Positions 1 through 9,691 of a DNA stretch of 33,944 nucleotides are shown piece after piece (position 1 is the first letter of the stretch; each line of letters begins with the position of its first letter). This DNA comes from Irineochytrium annulatum (Eukaryota > Chytridiomycota > Chytridiomycetes > Chytridiales > Chytridiaceae). A model generated the notes under the pieces. That model searched no databases. It had not been told where the DNA came from and saw nothing but the letters and a program-made list of their open reading frames with translations. Both the position numbers and the translations under genes were made by a program. The stretch lies in assembly GCA_027600665.1 (NCBI GenBank), contig JADGJL010000189.1, positions 1-33,944 on the forward strand. The letters are read 5' to 3'.

Positions 1-462
1 GTTATAAGCCTCCGATCGGTGGTGGTGGACCACCGCCCCCGCCGCCACCGCCTCCGCCTCCCATGGGCGGCGGCGGCGGGCCTCCGGCACCTCCGCCGCC
101 TCCTCGGGGTGGTGGGGATGGTCCCGCGCCGCCCCCGGCGCCTCCGCGTACGGCAGCTGCGCCCCCGAAGCTGGGTGGTGGGGGGAACCCGGCGAATTTG
201 TTCGATGAGATCAGGAAGGCGGGGACGGGGGTGCTGAAGCCGAAGGCTGAGCGCGAGATCCCGCCGCCGGTTGAGAGTGTCGCAGGCAGGGAAGACGATA
301 TTGCGAAGGCGCTGAGCGACGCTTTGACGAAGAGGAAGGGCTTCCTTAACTCTGGTGCGTGCAATTGATTCCTTCCCACTAATGTCTTGATGCTAAATCT
401 GTCCTATTACAGACTCGGAGGAGGATAGCGACGATGACGGGGAGTGGGATGATGATGACTGA
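1..462 (+). CDS. LAS17: WASP/Las17-family actin nucleation promoter, C-terminal part (partial)
   Basis: The gene enters from the left edge already in frame. The visible part is a proline/glycine tract rich in PPPPP and GGGG runs, then a WH2-like actin-binding helix (NLFDEIRKAG), a short connector-like helix (DIAKALSDALTKRKG) and an acidic tail with one tryptophan (GEWDDDD). Proline-rich, WH2 and acidic-W order is the VCA layout of WASP/Las17, which binds profilin-actin and activates Arp2/3 for actin patch assembly and endocytosis. One intron (about 355-412, GTGCGT...TTACAG) splits the codon before the acidic tail; splicing gives FLNS-DSEEDS and a TGA at 460-462. The N-terminal WH1 domain would lie upstream of the window. 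WASP, WAVE or another VCA protein cannot be told apart without it, but the terminal W with few following acidic residues fits WASP/Las17. Confidence 0.8.
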
Positions 463-679
463 AGGGAAGGGATGGTTGAGCTGGGTAATTCCCAGGTTCA
501 CTCAATCTGATGGTGTCGTTTGTTATTTGCATCTCACGAGTTGGTTGTTTCTCCAATCCAACGTTAATAACATAACATATATATAAGTGCCCGTAATGTC
601 GCTTTTAGCCGTATGTATTAGCTATTGAGACCGCGCAAGTGATGGCGATCTGTGGTTCGATGAAGGTGAATTTGACACG

Positions 680-2988
680 ATGTCCGCCGAGGAATCCACC
701 CCTGCGGCGACTACGCCTGAGCAGCCGGCGCCGCTGAAGAGCAGCCGCACGGGGAGCAAGGCTTCGCTTACGAACCTAGGTAAGTAGTTGCGAAGACTTC
801 GCCATCTGATTGTCGTTGCTGCAGCCAATTCTCGGTCGCAGTCGCTGAAGAATGTCACAACGGCCTCACGCACGGGATCGTCGACGAGCCTGAAGGCTGG
901 TGAGCCGTCCCCTCCGGCTTCTGCAGAGGCCGTCGTCAAGGCTGAGAGCAAAACGGACCTCGCAGTGACCGGGGAAGCGGCGGCTCCCCCTGATAGCGCC
1001 ACCACGGAAGCACCGGTTACACCCGCAACTCCATTAGAGGCGACAGAGGGCTTATCATCACCTGAGACAGCGCCTGCAGCGGGGTCGTCGGAGGCTTCTC
1101 CCCAAGGAACGGCAGGCGGTGAGCCCAACCCGGAGCTGGGCGAGGAGGCAGTCGCCGTTGCGGAGGGAACGGGGGAATCAGCACCAGCAACGTCTGGTGA
1201 CGGCGCTGTGGTTGCCGAGTTGGGTGCGGAGGGTGTGCAGGAGGGAGAGCACCTTGCGGAAGGAGAGGAAGGGGTGGTCGCGGCTCCACCTGAAGGCGAT
1301 ATTCCTGAGGCCATCAACTCAGTCGGGGAGGACGGCATGACGGACGAGCAGCGGGCGGAGCAGAAGGACCTGACGTCGATGAACGACAGTGTGGACACCA
1401 TGATGACCTCGTTGGAGCAGGCTGCCAAGGACGAGGAGGACAACATGATTGGGGAGGAGATAATGGAGGAGATCGAGATCATACCGGCTGTGAAACGGAC
1501 TCTGACGTCGCCGCTGCCAAACGAGGAGCAAGGGTTCACGTTTATGAACATCGATTATGAGGAGGACCCGGACTTGCCCGTTATGATGCTTGCGACGAGG
1601 TTGTCGAGGTCCGAGTCGGCTGCTTCGGAGCTTCCTGGGGGTGCGGCGGCGACGGCGGCGACGCCTGTGCCGCGCGTGCGGACACCTATCTTGAAGGCTT
1701 CGACACCTACTTTGATCGAGCCTGAAAACACGGAGAATTCGACTGACGAGAAGGACACGGCGGATGCCACCTCTGAGAAGGACGTGCAGGATGGGAGCAA
1801 CGGCGTCGACCTGGACGAGGGCATAGACCGGGAGGTTCTGATCTTGGGCATCAGGATCGCGCTCGACTTCCGAGACAAGCACCGAGCCAGGAACACGTTT
1901 CTGCAGAACAAGCTGGGGGAATACTTCCGACGGAAAAGGGTGAGAAGATAATGGTCTCGACAGTTTCTTTTTGCTAACGATAAAAAATAAAGGCCGATGA
2001 GAATCATGACGGGGAAAAGTCCGTGACTGACCAGGAGCAGCGATACGCGAACTGCATGGCCGCACTGCAGGATCTTCGGGCGGAGTTCGAGTCTTTAAAC
2101 TCGACAAACCAGAAGATCGTAAATGAGTATAAGGTTAGATTAGAGGAGAGAATTCTGGAGGCGGAGAGCAAGGCCGCGGAGTTTGTGAAATACAAGCGCG
2201 GTGTTGCTTTGGGCGCGGAGAACTCTCGCACGGGGAAGCCGTTGCCGGTTAAAATTGTCGATCAATTGGAGGCAACGGAGCTGAGAAAGGAGGCTGATGT
2301 CGTTGCTGTTCGACTGGACAATATTAAGCTTCGAAACAAGTTGCGAAGACATGAGCAGCTGTTGAGGCAGAAGGAAGAATTGGCTGATGGGCTTCACTTG
2401 ATCGACTTTGAGCAACTGAAGATTGAAAATCAGACGTACAACGAAAAAATTGAGGAGAGAAATGAGGTTTGTTGCCGCTTGTTTGGTGGACTCCTTTTGA
2501 GCAATCTCGTTCCAGGAACTGTTAAAGCTTCGAAAGAAGATAACAAATATCGTTCAGGTCCTAACGCACGTCAAGGAAAAGCTTCAATTCGTACAGGTGG
2601 GCGCAAATATCCCAATGTGTGCTAATATGTCTTGATAGGGAGAAAACGTAGATTTAAAGCGTTCGCTTCGCCACCTTGACGACGAAGTCTCGGATAAGCG
2701 GGACTTGCTTCCTGTTTCAAAACAAGAGAGAGATGCACTTCGTTCAAATAATCTATCGCTACGGCAAAAGAACGGGCTACTTGGGAACACTTCGCTACTT
2801 CGTGATTTCGAAGAAAAAGTGGTATGTAAATTTGAATCCGTCCTATCTGGCTGGCGACTAACGATACACAGGATGAATCCACGACATTGCGGAGCCGGAT
2901 TGATGACCTACGCGCATGTCACGCTGATCTTTCGGCGGAAACGCTCGCCATACGGCGAAGAATCCAAAGAAAAATGATGGTGTACTGA
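680..2988 (+). CDS. CFAP184: CFAP184 / CCDC96-type ciliary coiled-coil protein
   Basis: Six exons (680-779, 825-1939, 1993-2466, 2516-2596, 2639-2821, 2872-2988) join in consistent phase to a protein of about 689 residues. The first ~350 residues are low-complexity, rich in Ala/Glu/Pro/Ser and acidic. From about residue 420 to the end it is a long charged coiled coil, including DFEQLKIENQTYNEKIEERN and HLDDEVSDKRDLLPVSK, which I recognise as the conserved C-terminal block (DUF4201-like) of CCDC96/CFAP184. That protein is an axoneme component associated with CCDC113 in motile cilia, so the gene implies a flagellated stage. The ATG at 680 was chosen because it opens the spliced frame; codons from 629 are also open and in frame but have no ATG after the TGA at 626. 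It converges on CCT2, with 94 bp between stop codons. Confidence 0.85.
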
Positions 2989-3082
2989 TATTCTGATATT
3001 CAAGTATACTTCCTTTTTTTTCACCCCATTACTACATTAGTTTAAGTAATAGATACAATATCTCCCCACAGAAACTTAACAA

Positions 3083-5281
3083 TCACTCCCTGGTGCGTTT
3101 CCTGATAGACCGTTAATACATATCAAAGCAAGCAAGCGTCATACCTAGGAGCAGCCCTGATGATGTCGTCGACCCGCAAAATAAGCTCAGCCGCCTCCGA
3201 AGCCGACATCAGGACCTGCTTCTTCAGCTTGAAGCTTTCGGTGATACCCAACTCCGTCATGTCCGCAACCTTTCCGTTGTACATGTCAAGCCCGGACAGG
3301 TTCTTCCCCTCCTGGTGAGAAGCCCTAAGCTTCGAGACGAGGTCCGCGCTGTCGAAGCCAGCATTGTCGGCAAGGATAGTGGGCAGCTTCATTCGCGTTA
3401 GCTAATGACTAACATATAACGTATGCATCAACACCTGTCTCAAAGCCCTCGCAAAACTCTCCACGGCGATCGCCTTCTTTCCGGCAGTAGTAGCCGCAAC
3501 GCTTTCGACCGCCTTTGCCATGAGCATCTCAGAGCACCCACCCCCAAGAACAGTCCGCGGCTCAGCAATTGTCTGAGACAGCACGCAAAGAGCATCGTGA
3601 AGGGAACGCTCGGCCTCGTCAAGCAACTGGCTAGTCGCACCTCGCAGCACAATCGTGCAGGCCTCACCGGCGGCAACCCCGGAGAACTTGATCAACCGGT
3701 CCTCTCCAATGATGATCTCCTCGATCAAATCACAGTGGCCCAACTTAACAAGCTCCGGGTGGTCGAAAGTCGAGGTAATTTCGCCGCCAGTAACCAACGC
3801 CAACCTTTCGATACCGTCAAAGTCCGCGTGCTCAATACCAGCAATCCCGGAGTCGGCCAGAAGCTGCTCCGGGTAGTTATAGATAAGCTGGCGGTTGACA
3901 AAGCTGATGAAAGAAATTATTGTCAAAAAATAACCCAGACAGCCCAAAAGTTTAATTAACAAACCAGTTGATGCCATGCGCTTTGATCTTATCAACCTTC
4001 GCCTTCATCTTGTCCTTCTCCGCCCTCTCCAGCTCGGCAAGCTTCCCCGTCGCGTCGACACGGACGCGCGCACCAAAGATTTTAATTTTGTCCGTGTCCA
4101 TAGCTGCAGCGATGTTGGACATACAGTTACCACTGCGGGAGTCACTTACGGGTGTTCGCAATCATGATCTTCGCGTTCTCAACCCGCTTAGGTTGGTTCA
4201 CACCGATCTTCTTGTCCAGAATGAAGCCCTCGTCGAGGTAGGAGTCGATAAGTTTGCCCCCAGGCTTCTTAATAATTTGAATGTGCTCCAGCGAAGTGCT
4301 CCCCTGCAACGGCAATCAGCAGCGATCCTAAGCTATATCACACCTTCAGCCTCAGCACAGCATCGACAGCAAGCTTGGAGAAGTATTCCTTGTCCTGAGA
4401 TAGAACCTTACTGCTGAGAGTAGTCTTGGCAATGTTCAGCAGGTCCTTCCGGAATAACTCCGTGTCTTTTGAGTTGTCCTTGGCGGATTCCTGCAACGCC
4501 TTCAGCGCCGTTGCCTGCGCGATGCGGTAGCCCTCGATAATGGTTTGCGGGTGGATTTTCTGGTTGACCAACTTCTCGCCCTCACGCAACAGCTCCGCCG
4601 CCAAAACGCAGACGGATGTGGTCCCGTCGCCGACCTCGTCGTCCTGCACTTTCGAAATGTTTACAAGAACTTTTGCGGCCGCGTTGTCCAAAGCAATTGA
4701 CTTCAGAATCGTTGCGCCATCGTTTGTCACAACGATTTCACCACGGTTGCTCATGGACTGAAGAATCTTGTCCTGTGAAAGCCTTTAGCGATTGGCTGTC
4801 ACAAGTCACATTACCATCCCCTTCGGACCCAGCGTACTCTTCACCAAGTCGCCGACGGCAATCGCACCGACAAATGAGGTCTAAGCAGCAGGTTGTTAAT
4901 ACACCTTATGCGAGTTAACCAAGCTAAGGAACATACCAGCCGCGCATTCTCCGCGCGCTCCTCAGTGCCGCCCTCCTGGAAGATCTGAACGGGTGCTAAT
5001 CCGGACTACAAGGATCCATTAGAGCGGTCGCCAGCAATACACCAGAGAGTGCAGGAAGAGAAGAGCGGTCCGTCAAGTCCGTCGGGCCCTCGGCGCGATT
5101 GTCGCCCAGCACCGTCCACCCCAGCATTACTTCGTCTGGCCCATTCCATGCACGCATTCCGCATGCACACCAACCCGAACCCCACAACCCGACCCCTCCA
5201 ATCCGCACAAGTTAAAGCATCCATTGGCGCATGTCGCGCAGAGCGCGCGTCGGGCCAAGGGCCGTGAATGAGACGCACCAT
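3083..5281 (-). CDS. CCT2: T-complex protein 1 subunit beta (CCT2), cytosolic chaperonin
   Basis: One of eight paralogous subunits of the CCT/TRiC ring, which folds actin, tubulin and WD40 proteins in the cytosol. Exons on the minus strand (5005-4937, 4880-4815, 4772-4344, 4303-4150, 4103-3965, 3903-3435, 3386-3145, 3101-3083) join in phase to 528 residues. Group II chaperonin motifs are present: [12 protein letters not shown], the ATPase loop [10 protein letters not shown], and C-terminal LGITES and [19 protein letters not shown]. Strings such as [21 protein letters not shown] and [15 protein letters not shown] identify the beta subunit. The usual length is about 530, so only a few N-terminal residues are missing. 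The first certain exon begins SGLAPVQIF right after a TAG acceptor, so the start codon lies in an upstream exon; ATG 5281-5279 followed directly by GTGCGT is my best candidate. The final exon encodes only (R)KRTRE. Identity is certain, the start is not. Confidence 0.93.
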
Positions 5282-5421
5282 TGAAGATGCGTGAGAACGA
5301 AACGAACTTCCGAATTGTCGCTTTTTCTTCGAGTACCAGCTTTGTGGGAACTCGGCAGCGGACAATCTTTGAAGGAACACGAAGGAGTGTTGTCGCGAGC
5401 CGGAGCTAGCACTGCTAAATC
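5282..5421. promoter_or_regulatory. Shared divergent promoter between CCT2 and eIF3m
   Basis: If the CCT2 start codon is at 5281, only 140 bp separate it from the eIF3m ATG at 5422 on the other strand, so both promoters must lie here or in the 273-bp first intron of CCT2. I see no TATA box. The stretch has scattered GAA/TTC triplets but no clean regulatory element. Its limits depend on the uncertain CCT2 start. Confidence 0.4.
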
Positions 5422-6911
5422 ATGGCTCCGTCAGCCGTATCTTTCTTCTTGGCGCAGGAGGTGTGTGTGGACGGGCGTGTCCTTCCACTGATGCCAAAGA
5501 TCATCTAAACTCACCCACTCGTGTCAGGCCGAGAGACTAGCCGAACTCATTGGGAAACTGAAGGGGGAGGACGAGGAGGGAGGACCCTTTGTCACTGATT
5601 CGCGTGCCTTGCTGGAGAAGGCGAAATACGAGGACATTTACACAAAGTTTACCGCGGAGACGAAGCTGCTTCTGACGGTTGACATTAAGGGTAGGGCCGT
5701 TGCTAATAAGTGGATATGCTAACATCGTTCCGCAAGACCTTGAGCGGGTGTTCAACCTGCTGATTGCCTTGATCGTTCAAGCAAATGAGATCACTCTGCC
5801 GAAGCTGCTGAAGAACATCACCGACCCGATCGTGGCATCCGAATCTGGGGACGCTCACCTGAAGCTTAAGATGTGAGAGCGATCAGAAGTTAACTGCCGG
5901 CTTCTGACACAACCTCCTAGTCTCTCCAACCTGTACAACAGCCTGGATTCCAGTGATGCTCTCCGATACAATGTGCTTTTGGCGGTTATCGAAGTTGCCG
6001 CCAAAAACGACGAACTCGACCTCCTCATCCCCCAACTTGCTCACGTGGACAACTTGCTGAAGGGTTGGAACTCGTCAGTAGAGCAGAAGCGGGCCCTATA
6101 CCAGCTTGTGGCGAAGAAGCTTAAGGAGGGCGGCTTGTAGGATTGGTTAATCGTGTACTTTAGTCTAAGAGCGTTTTTTATAGGGACCGTGAGGCATTTG
6201 ATTTCTCGCTCAGGCTGCTACGGACCTACGAGGGCGGCGATGCCGCCACATTGAGTGGGGCCTATGTTTCGTCGATCGCCGCCGAGACTGTCAAGGAGGC
6301 GCTGAGAATAAACACAATTCTGAACTTCGAGGAGGTCTTCGGCCTGGCCGCCGTGCAAGCTCTGAAGAAGAAGCAGCCGAAACTGTTCCAGCTTCTGCAG
6401 ATCTTCCTCGACCAGACCCTGAAGGAATACACGGCTTTTGCGAAGTCGAACAAGGATTTTATCAAGACGGAGGGTTTGGACGAGAACGAGAGCATTCGCA
6501 AGATGCGATTGTTGAGCTTGGCTAGTCTTGGGAGCCACCACGTCGACGGGGAGGTGCCGTACAGCACAATAGCGGAGGCGCTTGATATCAAGGTGGGCGA
6601 GGTGGAGCTGTGGGTGATCGACGGTATAAGTTCGGGGTTGTTGGATGCGAAGATGGACCAGTTAAGGAAAATTGTTGTCGTGACGTGAGTCGATTGGTTA
6701 ATTTCAATGTTTACTAACCTACTGTAGACGATCATCGTACCGTGTTTTCTCGGACAAGCAATGGGACCAACTTGGTGACAAGATTGCCGACTGGAGAAAT
6801 AACTTGAAGGAGGTGTTGCAGGTTATCGCGAACGCGAAGCTGCTTGCAGCCTCGCAGGAGGCGGCTGTTGTTGTAGAGCCGGCAGGATTAGCGGCAGCTG
6901 GCGCTCATTGA
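5422..6911 (+). CDS. EIF3M: Eukaryotic translation initiation factor 3 subunit M (PCI domain)
   Basis: Six exons (5422-5460, 5528-5690, 5737-5872, 5921-6136, 6184-6684, 6728-6911) give about 412 residues; human eIF3m has 374. eIF3m is a PCI-domain subunit of the eIF3 scaffold that helps load the 43S complex onto mRNA. Recognisable blocks are LKLKILSNLYNSLDSSDALRYNVL, the helical repeats around FAKSNKDFIKTEGLDENE, and the winged-helix part of the PCI domain, KMRLLSLASL...EVELWVIDGISSGLLDAKMDQ followed by RKIVVVTRSSYRVFSDKQW. These match the human protein in order and spacing. The ATG at 5422 opens MAPSAVSFFLAQE and is split from the next exon by an intron starting GTGTGT. The C-terminus adds an Ala/Val-rich tail. 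All six joins preserve frame. Confidence 0.94.
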
Positions 6912-7227
6912 TCCGTATAAAATAATAAATGTATGATGATTGCAGACCAGCGTGGACTGTTCCATATTGGAGTTTCCGGTCAGAAGGCTTGAGTATCTCA
7001 AATATTATTGTGTTGATTGAGGAACTTAGCGGAGATTCGCGGGTGCGTACGCACTTGCAATCGATCATTCGCACTGGGAGCGGTCCGGCCTTCGCCCTTG
7101 ATCACGCTGGGATAGGCGATCACAGCGGGGAGCCTTTCTGACGTGAAACACGCATTCATTCAGGATTCATCACTGCGCCGACGCGATCGTGTACACGCGG
7201 GCGATCTAACCGTCCGCAGACAGGGCC
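6912..7227. other. Intergenic region between eIF3m and GOLPH3/VPS74
   Basis: This 316-bp spacer lies between two genes on the plus strand. An AT-rich stretch just after the eIF3m stop (ATAAAATAATAAA, about 6917-6929) could serve as that gene's polyadenylation signal region. The rest should hold the GOLPH3 promoter. I see no convincing coding exon or structured RNA. Confidence 0.5.
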
Positions 7228-8381
7228 ATGTCGTCTGGCGGGCTAACGCAGAGGCGGCGGAACTTCAACGACGGCAACGAAGATGAGTTCCGGAGAGACT
7301 CCGAGACAAACCTGAGCACGGGATCGGGCGGAGGACCTGGAGGGGATTCTTCACCCACGAACGGGTTGGGGCGAGGGGACAGCAGAAAAAGCCTTGAGGA
7401 TGAGGAGGACGATGACGGCGACGGCAAGGGGAAAAAGGGGGGCAGTCGGTTGACGATCTTGGAGGAGGTGCTGCTGTTAGGTTTGAAAGACGCTCAAGTA
7501 CGAATGATCGCTTGCCTTGTCGTCATTGGCGTTGACTGAACCGCTTGTTTGCAGGGATACCTATCGTTTTGGAATGACAACATTTCATACGTAAGTAAAA
7601 TTATTTCTTCGTAGCGTGGAATCGCTCTAATGCTTAACATAGGTACTGCGTGGCGCTATTCTAATGGAGCTCTCCTTTCGCAATCGGATTACAACCGTAA
7701 AAGAAATTCGGAAGAGACCGTTCCCAGATCGCTTGCTTGAGGTTACGGACGAGAAGAACACGGGGGAGGTCCTGCTAGACGAAGCCTTAAAGTTGATTAA
7801 GATGGACAGTCAATCAATAAGCTCGTGGATCGATCTGATGAGCGGTGAGTGCGTGCTTAGATACAGTGAACGGAACGCGCGTGCTGACTTTTGTTATGTC
7901 TAGGGGAAACTTGGAACCTAATGAAGATCGGATACCAGCTTAAGAACGTGCGGGAGCGAATCGCAAAGGGGCTGGTCGACAAAGGGGTTCTTCGCACGGA
8001 GAAGCGGAACTTCATTTTGTTCGATATGGCAACCCATCCTGTTTCTGATCACACCATCAAGGAGGCATTGATCCAGCGTGTCGTTGACACATTATTGGGG
8101 AGGGGAACACAGCCGGATAAGCGGACAATTGGCATGGTTTGCGCAGCATATGCGGCAAATGTGTTGGAAAACGCGCTTGTGGGGCTGAGCCATCAACAAA
8201 GGGAGCAGGCGTTTCAACGGGTGGACGAGTTACTGCAAGAGTTTGCTAGTTATACAGAGCGGGCGAAGGGGCTTGGGGCGACGGAGGTTATGGCTGGTGT
8301 ATTGTCGGTGTATACAAAGGTAGGCGCAGCTAACAATTTTGAGTAACTCACGTTCTTGTGCAGATGGATAGTCTGCTGTAA
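7228..8381 (+). CDS. VPS74: GOLPH3/Vps74, PI4P-binding Golgi glycosyltransferase adaptor
   Basis: Five exons (7228-7497, 7555-7590, 7643-7844, 7904-8319, 8364-8381) give 313 residues; human GOLPH3 has 298 and yeast Vps74 345. The first ~75 residues are acidic and disordered, with an early Arg cluster (TQRRRNF). The GPP34 domain follows: LTILEEVLLLGLKDAQGYLSF, WND, LRGAILMELSFRNRI, FPDRLLEVTDEKNTGEVLLDEAL. In this family the Trp of the FWND motif (Trp96 here) and a nearby Arg (Arg105) line the PI4P pocket; both are present. The protein retains Golgi glycosyltransferases by bridging their tails to COPI. The last exon encodes only MDSLL, but the same short ending occurs in Vps74, which supports that tiny exon. 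The 12-codon second exon carries the PI4P-site Trp. Confidence 0.94.
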
Positions 8382-8590
8382 CTTAGATATTTGGAAAAAC
8401 ACAAAGCACGCTTGCTTCTTTGCCATTTCCTCACTTTAACTCCGTTGTTAACGTTATTACTTTGCCTTTCAATTTTTCGTTAAAGAAACCGAGGCTATCA
8501 TTCAGATATATCAATGTCGACCATATGAATCTTTTAAAAGGGCTTCACTGCTATCGTTCAAAAGCGAAACGGAAAGCCGGGCAGCATATT

Positions 8591-9691
8591 CTACGAGATT
8601 ATCCCCTTAGCTACAGCGACCTCAGCGTTCAAAATAGCGCTACCCGCCGCTCCCAATATCGTGTTGTGACTCAACAGAACGAACTTCACATCGAAAACAC
8701 TACAATCCCGAAGCCTCCCCACCGTGACAGAGTAGCCGTCGCCCGCCATTCTGTCCAATCTCGGCTGAGGCCGGTCGAGCATGTCGGTAACGATGATAGC
8801 ATCCGCAGGCGCCGACGGACAGTTCAGCTTCTGTGCTTCACACCGGTAGGATCGAAGACATTCTTTAACGTCCTCGAGAGTAGGCTTTATCGACGACGCA
8901 AATTCGACCGAGACTGACTCCGTATGTCCGTCAATAACGGGCACCCGGATGCAAGTGGCTGACACGACCAGCCCCTCGACGTCGCGGAAGAAGGTCCCCG
9001 AGGCTTCTTCGGCACTGCATCCTCCTAGGATTTTGTTGCACTCCGTCTCCATCTTATCTTCCTCCCCGGATATGTACGGCACGACGTTGTCCATAATGTC
9101 CATCGACGACACGCCGGGGTACCCGGCACCGCTGACGGCCTGCATCGTAGTGACGACGACCCGCTTTAGGCCGTATTTGTCGTGGAGCGGCTTTAGCGCG
9201 ACCGCGAGGCCCGTGGTGGAACAGTTTGCATTTGTGATCAGAAGGCCCTTCGACAGCTTCTTTAGAGCGCGCTGCCGCTGCAGGCAGTCCAGATGACTCG
9301 TGTTGACCAGAGGCACGATCAAAGGCACCAGGGGATCCATTCGGTAATTCTTCGCATTCGAGAGCACGGGCAGGTCCGCGTTCCAAAAGGCCATCTCAAC
9401 CTCGGTGGCGACATCTGAATCGAGGCCAGAGAAGACGATCTTGCAGGATTTGAAGTTGGCAGGGTCGCAGGTTTGAACGATCAAGTCCGCGACGGCCTTC
9501 GGAGGCGGACTGGTCTGCTTCCAAGATCGAGCCGTCGCCTCGATGTACGACTTCCCGGCGGATCTGGAGCTCGCGCCGACGACGGTGATCTCCAAGTACG
9601 GGTGGGACGCCAGCAGGGTAACGAACCGCTGCCCGACCATCCCTGTGGCCCCGAGCACCCCGACTTGCATCTTGGCTTTGGGTGGGATCAT
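8591..9691 (-). CDS. HOM2: Aspartate-semialdehyde dehydrogenase
   Basis: An intronless gene of 366 residues, matching fungal Hom2 (365). It catalyses NADPH-dependent reduction of aspartyl phosphate to aspartate semialdehyde, the second step towards threonine, methionine and homoserine. The N-terminal Rossmann motif is GVLGATGMVGQR (11-22). The catalytic Cys is Cys157 in NANCSTTG, and the acid-base His is His256 in RVPVIDGHTESV. The substrate-binding segment QAVSGAGYPG is also intact, so the enzyme should be active. The first ATG at 9691 gives MIPPKAK before the Rossmann strand, as in fungal homologues. It is one of few single-exon genes in an otherwise intron-rich window. It converges on VPS74 with about 210 bp between stop codons. 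Confidence 0.96.
   Translation of the reverse strand: MIPPKAKMQVGVLGATGMVGQRFVTLLASHPYLEITVVGASSRSAGKSYIEATARSWKQTSPPPKAVADLIVQTCDPANFKSCKIVFSGLDSDVATEVEMAFWNADLPVLSNAKNYRMDPLVPLIVPLVNTSHLDCLQRQRALKKLSKGLLITNANCSTTGLAVALKPLHDKYGLKRVVVTTMQAVSGAGYPGVSSMDIMDNVVPYISGEEDKMETECNKILGGCSAEEASGTFFRDVEGLVVSATCIRVPVIDGHTESVSVEFASSIKPTLEDVKECLRSYRCEAQKLNCPSAPADAIIVTDMLDRPQPRLDRMAGDGYSVTVGRLRDCSVFDVKFVLLSHNTILGAAGSAILNAEVAVAKGIIS

Noticed and set aside
622..1551. 309-codon minus-strand frame opposite CFAP184 exon 2, and the 262-codon frame at 1319-2107
   Set aside because: They are shadows of GC-rich, low-complexity coding sequence on the plus strand. Neither has recognisable family similarity, and the plus strand has a convincing spliced model.
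5290..5400. Scattered GAA/TTC triplets in the CCT2/eIF3m promoter, suggestive of a heat-shock element
   Set aside because: CCT genes are often HSF targets, but I could not find three properly spaced nGAAn units; the match is no better than chance.
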